Assembly: GCF_021608135.1 (NCBI RefSeq)
Contig: NZ_JAKIHL010000001.1
Coordinates: forward strand, 186,001-250,000
DNA: 64,000 nucleotides
Origin: Microaerobacter geothermalis
Lineage (GTDB): Bacteria > Bacillota > Bacilli > DSM-22679
Direction of reading: 5' to 3'
A model generated the notes under the pieces. The model searched no databases and was not told where the DNA came from. It saw nothing but the letters and a program-made list of their open reading frames with translations. Shown here piece after piece: positions 42,608 to 51,330 of this stretch. A program made the translations under genes and the position numbers. The stretch's first letter is position 1. The number at the start of each line of letters is the position of its first letter.

Positions 42608-43375
42608 ATGAACATACTAGTATGTCTAAAACAAACCTTTGATACAGAAGAAAGGATTGTCATTCAGAATGGTCAAATCAGTGAAGAAGGGGTTGAATTT
42701 ATCATCAATCCCTATGACGAATATGCCGTGGAAGAAGCCCTGAAATTAAAGGAACAGCACGGCGGAGAAGTGACCGTGATAACCGTTGGACCAACCCGGG
42801 CTGAATCTGCCTTGCGCACCGCCTTAGCCATGGGAGCAGATAAAGCGGTGATCGTCGATGATGAAAGTCTCTTTGGAGATGAGTACACCATTGCCAAAGT
42901 ATTGGCAGCCGTCGTAAAACAAAGGGAATACGATATCATCCTCGGCGGAAATATGGCGGTGGATGATGGTTCCGCCCAGGTGGGGCCAAGGTTGGCCGAA
43001 GAGCTGGGAATTCCCCATGTCTCCACTATTGTCAAGTTGGATGTGGAAGGGAACAAAGCCCGTGTAGAAAGGGATGTGGAGGGAGACACCGAAGTGATCG
43101 AAGTTCATCTTCCCGTTCTGGTCACGGCCCAGCAAGGATTAAACGAGCCAAGATATCCCTCCTTGCCCGGGATCATGAAGGCAAAAAAGAAACCCCTTGA
43201 AAGATTAGGCGCCGGTGACCTCGGATTAGACCTGTCCGTGATCAAGAGTAAAACCGAATTGGTTGATCAATATCTTCCACCCAAAAAAGAAGCAGGAAAA
43301 ATCCTTCAGGGTGAAATTGGAGATCAGGTAAAAGAACTGGTACAGCTTCTTCGCAATGAAGCCAAAGTCATATAG
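42608..43375 (+). CDS. etfB: Electron transfer flavoprotein beta subunit
   Basis: 255 residues, ATG after AAGGAGG. The ETF-beta signature VEEALKLKEQHGGEVTVITV, MGADKAVIVDDE, AAVVKQREYDIILGGNMAVDDGSAQVGP and the recognition-loop region near VLVTAQQGLNEPRYPSLPGI are visible. With EtfA it carries electrons from acyl-CoA dehydrogenases to the quinone pool. AMP is bound by the beta subunit in the family. It is 20 bp before etfA. Confidence 0.96.
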   Translation: MNILVCLKQTFDTEERIVIQNGQISEEGVEFIINPYDEYAVEEALKLKEQHGGEVTVITVGPTRAESALRTALAMGADKAVIVDDESLFGDEYTIAKVLAAVVKQREYDIILGGNMAVDDGSAQVGPRLAEELGIPHVSTIVKLDVEGNKARVERDVEGDTEVIEVHLPVLVTAQQGLNEPRYPSLPGIMKAKKKPLERLGAGDLGLDLSVIKSKTELVDQYLPPKKEAGKILQGEIGDQVKELVQLLRNEAKVI

Positions 43376-43395
43376 TAGAGAAGGGGGAAGAAACC

Positions 43396-44370
43396 GTGAG
43401 TAAAAATATATTGGTATTTGCCGAAACAAGAGATGGACAATTGCGCAATGTATCCCTGGAATCCCTGTCTGCGGCCCGGAGAGTGGCCAATGGCGGAAAA
43501 GTAGCTGCCGTACTATTCGGAAGAGAAGCATCTGCAATAGCAGATAAATTAGCTCAATATGGGGCGGATCAGGTATATCTGGTAGAACATGAGCAGGTAA
43601 AACAATATACCAATGACGCCTATACCCAGGCCTTTGTACAGGTGATCGATGCGGTAAAACCGGATGCCATCTTCATGGGGCATACTTCCATTGGTCGGGA
43701 TTTGGCACCCAGAGTGGCAGCAAAGCTGGGGTTGGGACTCATATCTGATTGTACAGACATTTCTGTAGAGGGAGATGAGGTGATTTTTACCCGTCCCATC
43801 TATGCCGGGAAAGCCTTTGCCAAAAAGAAAGTGGTAGACGGAACCATCTTTGCTACCATTCGTCCCAACAACATAGCCCTCGATGAACCGGAGACAGGAA
43901 AAACAGCAGAAGTGGTCAACTTTTCTGTGGATATCAAGGATCTGCGTACCCTTGTAAAGGAAGTGGTGCGAAAAGCTTCCACCGGCGTGGATCTTTCCGA
44001 AGCCAAGGTGGTTGTTTCCGGGGGGCGGGGAGTGAAAAGTGCCGACGGATTCAAGCCCCTTCAGGAATTGGCTGATCTGTTGGGCGGTGCAGTTGGAGCC
44101 TCCCGCGGGGCATGTGATGCCGAATACTGCGATTACTCCTTGCAGATTGGGCAGACAGGCAAGGTAGTTACTCCAGACCTGTATATCGCCTGCGGAATCT
44201 CCGGAGCGATCCAGCATTTAGCCGGTATGTCCAACTCCAAGGTGATTGTAGCAATCAATAAGGATCCGGAAGCCCCCATCTTCCAGGTGGCCGATTACGG
44301 GATCGTAGGAGATTTATTTGAAGTGGTTCCCTTATTAACAGAAGAATTTAAGAAACTGTTAAGTGAATAA
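43396..44370 (+). CDS. etfA: Electron transfer flavoprotein alpha subunit
   Basis: 324 residues from GTG ([15 protein letters not shown]) after AAGGGGG. The C-terminal FAD-binding domain carries [65 protein letters not shown] and [20 protein letters not shown]. It is the FAD-bearing partner of EtfB. The last codons run into a short tandem repeat of GTGAATAA units. No acyl-CoA dehydrogenase gene is adjacent. Confidence 0.96.
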   Translation: MSKNILVFAETRDGQLRNVSLESLSAARRVANGGKVAAVLFGREASAIADKLAQYGADQVYLVEHEQVKQYTNDAYTQAFVQVIDAVKPDAIFMGHTSIGRDLAPRVAAKLGLGLISDCTDISVEGDEVIFTRPIYAGKAFAKKKVVDGTIFATIRPNNIALDEPETGKTAEVVNFSVDIKDLRTLVKEVVRKASTGVDLSEAKVVVSGGRGVKSADGFKPLQELADLLGGAVGASRGACDAEYCDYSLQIGQTGKVVTPDLYIACGISGAIQHLAGMSNSKVIVAINKDPEAPIFQVADYGIVGDLFEVVPLLTEEFKKLLSE

Positions 44371-44395
44371 GTGAATAAGCGAATAAGTGAATAAT
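44361..44395 (+). repeat. Short tandem repeat across the etfA stop codon
   Basis: About four copies of an eight- to nine-base unit AAGTGAATA (one variant AAGCGAATA). The first supplies the final Ser-Glu and TAA of etfA. Confidence 0.7.
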
Positions 44396-44407
44396 AGCCA
44401 GATTTGA

Positions 44408-44449
44408 AAAAAACCCGCTTTCTGTCATTGGACAGGAGGCGGGTTTTTG
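44408..44449. terminator. Bidirectional terminator between etfA and the TPR remnant / acyl-CoA ligase
   Basis: AAAAAACCCGC, inner stem CTGTC/GACAG, GCGGGTTTTT: T-runs are present on both strands. Confidence 0.9.
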
Positions 44450-44652
44450 TAAGCAAAATGATAAAAATGAGCCGCATGTTTATATTCACCTTTTTCATAA
44501 AACAGATGGGCAATGTCTGGTAGATCGTTATGCAGAACATTTATTGAACAATCATTTTTCAATAATTCCAACATTTGATTGAAGGCATTTACCGCTTTTT
44601 CTTCTGTTTTTAAGGACGTATTGAGGAGATTATTGCATTTTTTTACTATGGT
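44425..44652 (-). pseudogene. Remnant of a TPR-type regulator C-terminus
   Basis: On the minus strand one frame, open from about 44652 to a TGA at 44427-44425, reads TEEKAVNAFNQMLELL and later LPDIAHLFYEKGEYKHAAHF then YHFAYKN, an amphipathic pattern like a tetratricopeptide repeat of Rap-type or HTH-TPR regulators. There is no start codon with a ribosome site, and the frame is broken upstream by a stop before the acyl-CoA ligase gene. The end overlaps the terminator. It is best explained as a decayed 3' fragment; a chance frame cannot be excluded. Confidence 0.4.
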
Positions 44653-44658
44653 ATAAAA

Positions 44659-46275
44659 CTATGAAGATTTATACAGACTTTTCACCTGATCCCTTAGGGC
44701 CCGCTTTAAGAATTTGCCTACAGTTGTCTTCGGGATTTCATCCATAAAGATCACATCATCCGGCAGCCACCATTTTGGGAACTGGGGCTCCAGGAAGGAA
44801 ATAATTTCTTCCTTGTCCACCTTATCTTTAAACGGCGGTTTTAACACGACACAGGCTACCGGGCGCTCCTGCCATTTTTCATGGGGGACGGCAACGACGG
44901 CGGCTTCAGCGACCGCCTCATGCCCCATGATGGCGTTTTCCAAGTCAACAGTGGAGATCCATTCCCCTCCACTTTTTACCAGGTCTTTCGTCCGGTCCAC
45001 GATCTTTACATACCCTTCTTCGTCTACGGTTACCACATCACCGGTGTGGAGCCAACCGTCCCGGAAGGTTTCTTCTGTCCGTTCATCCTTATAATACTCA
45101 CTGGCAATCCATGGTCCCCTCAATAAAAGCTCTCCCATTTCCTTACCATCCCATTTCACTTCACCATTGGCTCCTACCACTTTCATCTCTACACCGGGAG
45201 ACAGCAAACCCTGTTTCGCCAATAAGTCATATTGTTCTTCCTGGCTTAAATGATGAAGATCCCTCTTGATGCGGGAGACAAATACTAAAGGAGTGGTTTC
45301 AGTCATTCCGTAAGCGTGAAGCAAGGAGATTCCATATTTTTCTCTAAATGTCTTAATCATCGATTTGGGCGCAGCCGAACCACCGCAAATGAGTGTTTTT
45401 AGATGGGAAAGATCATAGGACTTTTTCTCCAATTCGTGCAATACTCCCATCCATACGGTGGGGACTCCGGCAGAAACGGTTACTTTTTCCGTTTCAAACA
45501 ATTCCAGAAGAACCTGCGGGGTAGGCATGGGACCAGGGAGAACCTGCTTGCTCCCTACCATGGTACAGGCAAAGGGGAGTCCCCAGGCATTGGCATGGAA
45601 CATGGGAACAAAGGGCAGCAAGGTATCCTGTTGGGAGACCCCCAAGTTGTCTGACATGGCAATCGCCATACTGTGGAGAAATAACCCCCTGTGGGAGTAG
45701 ACAACCCCTTTTGGATTACCGGTGGTGGCAGATGTGAAACACATGCCGGCAGCATCATTTTCATCGAGATCATCAGGGAAAATGAAATTTTCATCTCCTT
45801 CTTCTATCAATTGCTCATAGGAATAGGCCGGAGAAAGGGAGGTGTTTAACTCCATTTGATCGGTCATAATGACATAGGCTTTTACGGTTTTCAGCTGATC
45901 CTGAACGGCTTCGATCATTGGAACGAGAGTTTCATCAACAAAAAGAACTTTGTCTTCGGCATGATTGGCGATATAGCTGATATGCTCCCTGGAAAGCCTG
46001 ATGTTAATGGTATGAAGGACCCCTCCCATACACGGAATGGCGAAGTAACATTCCAGATGGCGGTGGTCATTCCAGGCGAAGGTGGCTACCTTATCCCCCC
46101 GTTTAACCCCCAGTTTCTGAAGAGCGCTGGCCAATTTAGTCGTTCGCCGGTGAAAATCGGAGTAGTTATAACGGAATATTCCTTTAGAGGTACGTGATAC
46201 AATTTCATGTTTTGGAAATAAAGTCTTTGCCCGATCAAAGATGTGCTTTAATGTTAACGGGTAATCCATCATCAT
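44659..46275 (-). CDS. Fatty-acyl-CoA synthetase (medium-chain / AlkK type)
   Basis: 538 residues from ATG 46275, with two further ATGs just after; GGGGGCGG lies six bases upstream. The ANL-superfamily signature TSATTGNPKGVVYSHRG, HAYGMTETTPLVFVS, LHTGDVVTVDEEGYVKIVDR and the C-terminal lysine in PKTTVGKFLKR are clear. The layout resembles medium-chain fatty-acyl-CoA synthetases. It probably activates fatty or other carboxylic acids alongside LcfA. A CcpA-like site lies 60 bp upstream. No FadR-type box is seen at its promoter. Confidence 0.92.
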   Translation of the reverse strand: MMMDYPLTLKHIFDRAKTLFPKHEIVSRTSKGIFRYNYSDFHRRTTKLASALQKLGVKRGDKVATFAWNDHRHLECYFAIPCMGGVLHTINIRLSREHISYIANHAEDKVLFVDETLVPMIEAVQDQLKTVKAYVIMTDQMELNTSLSPAYSYEQLIEEGDENFIFPDDLDENDAAGMCFTSATTGNPKGVVYSHRGLFLHSMAIAMSDNLGVSQQDTLLPFVPMFHANAWGLPFACTMVGSKQVLPGPMPTPQVLLELFETEKVTVSAGVPTVWMGVLHELEKKSYDLSHLKTLICGGSAAPKSMIKTFREKYGISLLHAYGMTETTPLVFVSRIKRDLHHLSQEEQYDLLAKQGLLSPGVEMKVVGANGEVKWDGKEMGELLLRGPWIASEYYKDERTEETFRDGWLHTGDVVTVDEEGYVKIVDRTKDLVKSGGEWISTVDLENAIMGHEAVAEAAVVAVPHEKWQERPVACVVLKPPFKDKVDKEEIISFLEPQFPKWWLPDDVIFMDEIPKTTVGKFLKRALRDQVKSLYKSS

Positions 46276-46334
46276 TTACCGCCCCCTATTTTTATATGAG
46301 ATAAAAAATTATCAATTATTACAATATTATAACA

Positions 46335-46348
46335 TTAAAGCGTTTTCA
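46335..46348 (-). promoter_or_regulatory. Candidate CcpA (cre) site upstream of the acyl-CoA synthetase gene
   Basis: Minus strand TGAAAACGCTTTAA matches TGWAARCGYTWNCA at 13 of 14 positions, 60-73 bp before the start codon. Confidence 0.5.
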
Positions 46349-46360
46349 TTCATAGAAAAA

Positions 46361-46386
46361 GCTGAGCAGGATATCTACTCAGCCAA
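46361..46386. other. Small hairpin in the acyl-CoA synthetase/trxA gap
   Basis: GCTGAG and CTCAGC pair around an 11-base loop, with an A-run on one side and a T-rich stretch on the other. This could be a weak terminator, but no gene ends here on either strand. Confidence 0.3.
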
Positions 46387-46408
46387 GTTTTCTTTATCAA
46401 CTGTAGAA

Positions 46409-46436
46409 GCAGAACTCAAGATTTACACGTCCGCAA
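46409..46436 (+). repeat. Dispersed inverted-repeat element, copy H (left end only)
   Basis: GAACTCAAG then ATTTACACGTCCG matches the left terminus of copy A at about 21 of 23 positions. Confidence 0.5.
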
Positions 46437-46524
46437 TCTACATGAATCAGCCACACTGCCCTTTCTAAGAAACTAAAAAAATATCAGGTTTCAACGGTAA
46501 AAAATTAGGGAATGTAACAGGGTG

Positions 46525-46554
46525 TTGGATAATTTAACCCTTCAGTGGTATACT
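46525..46554 (+). promoter_or_regulatory. Promoter of trxA
   Basis: TTGGAT (46525-46530), 18-bp spacer, TATACT (46549-46554). Confidence 0.6.
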
Positions 46555-46603
46555 CTTAGGTGTATGTACTGATGATTATTGGTAAATGAGGAGGATTTTT
46601 AAC

Positions 46604-46918
46604 ATGGCCATTGTAAGTGCATCTGATCAAACCTTCCAGAATGAAGTTTCAAATGGAACGGTTGTCGTTGATTTTTGGGCCCCATGGTGTGGACCTTGTA
46701 AAATGATTGCCCCTGTACTGGAAGAGATTGATTCAGAAGTGGGTGATAAGTTAAAAATTGTAAAGGTAAACGTTGACGAAAATCCCGAATCCGCTGGTAG
46801 ATTTGGAATTATGAGCATTCCAACACTGTTGGTTTTTAAGAATGGGGAACCTGTTGATAAAATTGTAGGGTTCCAACCCAAAGAAGCCTTAATGGGAACA
46901 ATTAATAAGTATTTATAA
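46604..46918 (+). CDS. trxA: Thioredoxin
   Basis: The start chosen is ATG 46604 (MAIVSASDQTFQNEV) after GAGGAGG; 104 residues, the standard size. The active site is WAPWCGPCK with Cys29 and Cys32, and the cis-proline is in MSIPTLLVF. It reduces protein disulfides in the cytosol with thioredoxin reductase. The trxA-uvrC neighbourhood matches Bacillus. It is a single gene with its own promoter and terminator. Confidence 0.97.
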   Translation: MAIVSASDQTFQNEVSNGTVVVDFWAPWCGPCKMIAPVLEEIDSEVGDKLKIVKVNVDENPESAGRFGIMSIPTLLVFKNGEPVDKIVGFQPKEALMGTINKYL

Positions 46919-46972
46919 GCTTAATGGGCTTCTGATTGGTAACAACGCTTCTGTGCTTTTGTATATTTTCAA

Positions 46973-47008
46973 AAGGCTCTTTAACATGTGTTGAAGGGCT
47001 TTTTTGAT
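46973..47008 (+). terminator. Terminator of trxA
   Basis: GGCTCTTTAACA and TGTTGAAGGGCT pair with G-T wobbles, followed by TTTTTT. Confidence 0.75.
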
Positions 47009-47095
47009 GTTCATGTAATACTAGTCAAACGTGAATTCCAAAAGGCGATATAATATAATGGGGTAGACGCTGCACACATAAGGAAGGGATCCGTC

Positions 47096-48877
47096 ATGAC
47101 ATCATTATCATTGAAAGAAAAGCTGTCATTTTTACCGGATAAGCCTGGCTGCTATTTGATGAAGGATTATGAAGGAAAGGTGATCTATGTTGGAAAAGCC
47201 AAAGTGTTGAAAAATAGGGTACGTTCCTATTTTACCGGCAGCCATGATGGAAAAACTCAAAGGTTAGTTAGCGAAATAGTCGATTTTGAGTATATCGTTA
47301 CCGATTCAGCATTAGAAGCCCTCATTTTGGAATGTAACCTGATAAAAAAATATTCTCCAAGATATAACGTGATGCTGAAAGATGATAAAACTTATCCCTA
47401 TATCAAATTAACCAGGGAAGAACATCCCCGTTTGGAAGTAGTTCGAAAGATTAGAAAGGATAATGCAAAATATTTTGGCCCTTATCCCAATGCAGGGGCG
47501 GCGCAGCAGACCAAGAAGCTTCTCGATCGATTATATCCCTTGAGGAAATGTAAAACGATTCCCGATCGAGTCTGTTTATATTATCATATGGGCCAATGTA
47601 TTGCCCCATGCATTCAAACTGTAGAGAAGAAAACATATCAGAAAATCACCCAAGAAATTACCCGTTTTTTAAAAGGTGGGCATGAAAAGATCAGGGAAGA
47701 ACTGTATCAAAAAATGAACGAGGCTAGTGAGAATCTCCAATTTGAACGGGCAAAGGAATACCGCGATCAAATCTTGTATATGGACGCCGTCATGGAGAAA
47801 CAGAAAATTACCTTTCAGGACCATGTGGACCGCGATGTTTTCGGTTATGCCGTTGACAGGGGATGGATGTGTGTTCAGGTCTTTTATCTTCGTCAGGGCA
47901 AGATGATTGAGAGGGACGTTTCGATATTCCCCTATTTTGGCGATGAGAAAGAAGATTTTTTGTCTTTTGTCACCCAATTTTATTACGACAGACAGCAAAC
48001 GCTTCCCAAGGAAATTTTTCTTCCCGAAGGAACAGAAGGTGAAGAACTTTCCCAATGGCTGCAGGTAAAAGTATCGATACCAAGACGGGGGTTAAAGAAA
48101 AATTTAGTAGAGATGGCCACAAAAAATGCGGAAATTGCCCTACAGGAGCGTTTCCGCTTGCAGGAGAAGGACTATGCCCGAACCGTCGATGCCCTACATC
48201 AACTGGGGGAGAGAATGGGGATTGGAACCCCTCATCGCATTGAGGCCTTTGATAATTCAAATATTCAAGGCACGGATCCGGTTTCTGCTATGGTTGTTTA
48301 TATTGATGGGAAGCCTGACAAAAAAGAATATCGAAAATATAAAATACGAACGGTTGTAGGGGTAGATGATTATGATACGATAAGGGAAGTGATTCGCAGG
48401 AGATATACTCGGGTATTAAAAGAGGAACTCCCCTTGCCAGACCTAATTTTTGTCGACGGAGGAAAGGGACAAATATCTGCTGCTGCAGACGTTTTGGAGA
48501 ATGAACTGGGGCTTTTTATACCGGTATGCGGAATGGCAAAGGATGAAAGACACCGAAGTGAACAATTGTGGATGGGTCAACCTCCACAGCCCGTTCCATT
48601 GGATAGGCACAGTGAAGCCTTTTATCTGATGCAGAGAATACAGGATGAGGTCCACCGTTTTGCCATTACTTTTCACCGGGAAACCCGCGGCAAAAGAATG
48701 GTGTCATCTGTATTGGATGAGATTCCGGGAATCGGTCCAAAGAGAAAGAGGGTTTTGTTGCAGCATTTCGGCTCGGTGAAAAAAATAAAGGAAGCCTCTC
48801 TGGATGAACTCAAAGAATTAGGGTTTCCTGAACCTTTGGCAAAGAATCTTCTGGAGCATCTTGACAAGGAAACTTAG
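47096..48877 (+). CDS. uvrC: Excinuclease ABC subunit C
   Basis: 593 residues, ATG after GGAAGGGATCC. The N-terminal GIY-YIG nuclease ([20 protein letters not shown]), cysteine cluster ([23 protein letters not shown]), UVR domain near 200-235, RNase-H-like endonuclease ([31 protein letters not shown]) and C-terminal helix-hairpin-helix ([19 protein letters not shown]) are complete. It makes both incisions in nucleotide excision repair with UvrA and UvrB. Confidence 0.97.
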   Translation: MTSLSLKEKLSFLPDKPGCYLMKDYEGKVIYVGKAKVLKNRVRSYFTGSHDGKTQRLVSEIVDFEYIVTDSALEALILECNLIKKYSPRYNVMLKDDKTYPYIKLTREEHPRLEVVRKIRKDNAKYFGPYPNAGAAQQTKKLLDRLYPLRKCKTIPDRVCLYYHMGQCIAPCIQTVEKKTYQKITQEITRFLKGGHEKIREELYQKMNEASENLQFERAKEYRDQILYMDAVMEKQKITFQDHVDRDVFGYAVDRGWMCVQVFYLRQGKMIERDVSIFPYFGDEKEDFLSFVTQFYYDRQQTLPKEIFLPEGTEGEELSQWLQVKVSIPRRGLKKNLVEMATKNAEIALQERFRLQEKDYARTVDALHQLGERMGIGTPHRIEAFDNSNIQGTDPVSAMVVYIDGKPDKKEYRKYKIRTVVGVDDYDTIREVIRRRYTRVLKEELPLPDLIFVDGGKGQISAAADVLENELGLFIPVCGMAKDERHRSEQLWMGQPPQPVPLDRHSEAFYLMQRIQDEVHRFAITFHRETRGKRMVSSVLDEIPGIGPKRKRVLLQHFGSVKKIKEASLDELKELGFPEPLAKNLLEHLDKET

Positions 48878-48888
48878 GGAAATTGGGG

Positions 48889-48918
48889 TTTACACTTTCT
48901 GATGTCCCATGGTATAAT
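48889..48918 (+). promoter_or_regulatory. Promoter of the lysine riboswitch-lysC transcript
   Basis: TTTACA (48889-48894), 18-bp spacer, TATAAT (48913-48918), just after the uvrC stop. Confidence 0.75.
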
Positions 48919-48935
48919 CCATTACAATTAAATAT

Positions 48936-49207
48936 GTAACACCTCACTGCCAGAAGTGAGGTAGAGGCGCAAAGACCATGAGTAACCCATTGGAGAAAGG
49001 CATCGAAGAAAATGGGAGAAAGGGGAATTTGCCGAAGTGTTCCATTTGGCCAAAATGGAATGCTGGGCTTACACTGAATAAGTGTAAGACTGTCACTATC
49101 CATGACCCCCATGGATAGTGGAGCACTATCTTGCGATGGGGAGAGGTGGCGGTCAATGTCTACGTGACAACGACAAGGCTAACCTTGTTGTTGTCTTTTT
49201 CATTTTT
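48936..49207 (+). ncRNA. Lysine riboswitch (L-box) with terminator, upstream of lysC
   Basis: L-box words GTGAGGTAGAGGCGC, GACCATGAGTA, AGAAAGG, GGGGAATTTGCCGAAG and GCTGGGCTTACACTG are in order from 48955 to about 49090; the aptamer closes near 49140. The terminator GACAACGACAAGG / CCTTGTTGTTGTC with a T-run is at 49165-49207. Lysine binding should turn lysC off. Confidence 0.93.
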
Positions 49208-49313
49208 TGGACCCTTTATAATGTCCGTATTAAGAAGACACATGTGCTTTTATAAGGGACGAGATTGCAGAAGTGAGAAGTAATTTGTTTTTTTAGGATG
49301 GGAGGAGAAGAGA

Positions 49314-50552
49314 TTGGGTATTATTGTTCATAAGTATGGGGGAACCTCCGTTGGATCAATTGAAAGGATTCAGTGTGTGGCTCAACGTGTAGCCAAGGCA
49401 GTGGATGAAGGATGTCAGTGTGTGGTAGTCGTGTCAGCTATGGGAAAATCCACAGATGTTTTGGTAGACATGGCAAAACAAATTGCGCCTTATCCGAGTG
49501 AGAGGGAGATGGATATGCTCCTTGCTACTGGTGAGCAGGTATCCATTGCTTTATTAACAATGGCCTTTCATCAGTTGGGGTATGATGCCGTCTCCCTTAC
49601 CGGATGGCAGGCGGGAATTTTGACTCAACCGGTTCACGGTCGAGCGAGAATTACAGGAATTGATAACGAGAGAATCATTTCATACCTAAATGAAGGCAAA
49701 ATTGTTGTGGTTGCTGGGTTTCAAGGAATGACTGAAGATGGACAGATTACGACCTTGGGTAGGGGCGGATCAGACACTACTGCTGTTGCTCTGGCTGCCA
49801 GTTTGAAGGCAGATTTATGCGAGATATTTACCGATGTAACCGGGGTATATTCAGCAGATCCACGGGTGGTTTCTCGAGCAAGAAAACTGTCTTCCATTTC
49901 CTATGATGAAATGTTGGAATTGGCCAATCTGGGGGCTGGGGTCCTTCATCCAAGGGCGGTGGAATGTGCGAAGAAATATGGAGTTCGGTTAACGGTTCGC
50001 TCCAGTTTTGTTGAAGAAGAAGGAACACGGGTAGAGGAGGTTTCAAGTATGGAAACTGGATTAGTCGTCAGGGGTGTTGCCCATGATGAAGATGTGGCAA
50101 GGGTAACGGTGATTGGAATGCCTAGCCGGGTCGGATCACTTTCCAATTTATTTATGACTTTGGCAGAAAATAATATCAATGTAGATATTATCATTCAAAG
50201 CTCTTATGATGCGGAAGAAACAAATATTTCTTTCTCTGTTTCAACTGCAGATTTGAATAAAACATTACGTGTGTTGGCAGCTCACCAGGAGAAGCTGAAT
50301 TTCCAATCCATTTCCCATGAGGCCGATTTGGCGAAGGTCTCGATTGTAGGGGCTGGAATGATCAGCAATCCAGGAATTGCTGCTCAAATGTTTAAAGAAT
50401 TGAGCGATGCAGATATTCCGATTCGGATGGTCAGCACATCAGAAATCAAAGTCTCCTGTGTCATTCCGAAGGAATTCACCTTGTTAGCGGTTAATACCCT
50501 TCATACGGCTTTTAAACTGGATGTGGAAGAAGAAGCTGTTGTTCATGGGTAA
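49314..50552 (+). CDS. lysC: Aspartate kinase, lysine-regulated (class II type)
   Basis: 412 residues from TTG 49314 (MGIIVHKYGGTSVGS) eight bases after GGAGGAG. The kinase domain has KYGGTSVG, AMGKSTDVLVDMA, GRGGSDTTAVALAASL and FTDVTGVYSADPR; two ACT domains follow (about 265-330 and 345-405; VTVIGMPSRVGSLSNLF, VSIVGAGMISNPG). It phosphorylates aspartate at the head of the lysine/methionine/threonine pathway. In Bacillus the beta subunit comes from an internal start; GTG/ATG codons exist near residue 245 here (METGLVVRG), but this cannot be proved. Confidence 0.95.
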   Translation: MGIIVHKYGGTSVGSIERIQCVAQRVAKAVDEGCQCVVVVSAMGKSTDVLVDMAKQIAPYPSEREMDMLLATGEQVSIALLTMAFHQLGYDAVSLTGWQAGILTQPVHGRARITGIDNERIISYLNEGKIVVVAGFQGMTEDGQITTLGRGGSDTTAVALAASLKADLCEIFTDVTGVYSADPRVVSRARKLSSISYDEMLELANLGAGVLHPRAVECAKKYGVRLTVRSSFVEEEGTRVEEVSSMETGLVVRGVAHDEDVARVTVIGMPSRVGSLSNLFMTLAENNINVDIIIQSSYDAEETNISFSVSTADLNKTLRVLAAHQEKLNFQSISHEADLAKVSIVGAGMISNPGIAAQMFKELSDADIPIRMVSTSEIKVSCVIPKEFTLLAVNTLHTAFKLDVEEEAVVHG

Positions 50553-50632
50553 AGGGTTTCCTTTTTTTTCAGAACACGATAAACTGTTGATAAAGGTAAT
50601 TACGAAATGACAATCAAAGGAGATTAAATCAA

Positions 50633-51280
50633 ATGACACGGTGGAAAATGAAAGAACCGGTTAATACTTGGACGCATTTTGTCACGTTTTTGGCAGGAAT
50701 CGTTGGGTTGATCTTTTTAATCATCCTATCTAAGGACAATCCTTCCAAGCTTATCACCATGACGATTTATGGGATAAGTATCATTATGTTGTATGGGGCT
50801 AGTACTTTGTATCACTGGTTACGTACCACACCGAGGAAGGAACTCGTTCTTAAAAAGATCGATCACATCTCTATCTTCATTCTTATTGCTGGAACCTATA
50901 CACCAGTATTTTATTATGGCTTAAGCGGGACTTGGAGATGGGCGATGCTCAGTTCTGTTTGGGCTATCGCCTTGATTGGCATAATATTAAAAATTTGGTT
51001 TATACATGCACCCAGGTCTGTTTCCACTATTTTTTACATCACATTGGGTTGGATTGCTATTATTCCATTTGTAAAGTTGGTGGAAAATTTCCCGATTGGA
51101 GCCATTGTATTAATGATCACCGGTGGAGTAGCGTATACGATTGGCGGTATCATTTATGCCACAAAGATATTTGATTTTTTTCCAAAGAAGTTTGGCTTCC
51201 ATGAAATCTTCCATCTGTTCGTGATGGCCGGAACCATTCTTCATTTTATTATGGTTGCCGTATTTATTTTGCCTTCTTAA
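50633..51280 (+). CDS. Hemolysin III / PAQR-family membrane protein
   Basis: 215 residues, ATG after AAAGGAGATT. Seven membrane helices; the conserved metal-site residues are visible in SASTLYH-like GASTLYHWLR, KKIDHISIFILIAGTYTP and HEIFHLFVMAGTILHF. The family (YqfA in Bacillus) is an integral membrane protein of uncertain function, possibly a hydrolase acting on lipids. The following antiporter gene is 50 bp away in the same direction. Confidence 0.9.
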   Translation: MTRWKMKEPVNTWTHFVTFLAGIVGLIFLIILSKDNPSKLITMTIYGISIIMLYGASTLYHWLRTTPRKELVLKKIDHISIFILIAGTYTPVFYYGLSGTWRWAMLSSVWAIALIGIILKIWFIHAPRSVSTIFYITLGWIAIIPFVKLVENFPIGAIVLMITGGVAYTIGGIIYATKIFDFFPKKFGFHEIFHLFVMAGTILHFIMVAVFILPS

Positions 51281-51330
51281 ACGGAGTATCCCTCAGCAGT
51301 GCTATTTAGTTGTAATAAAAGGAGTATTGC

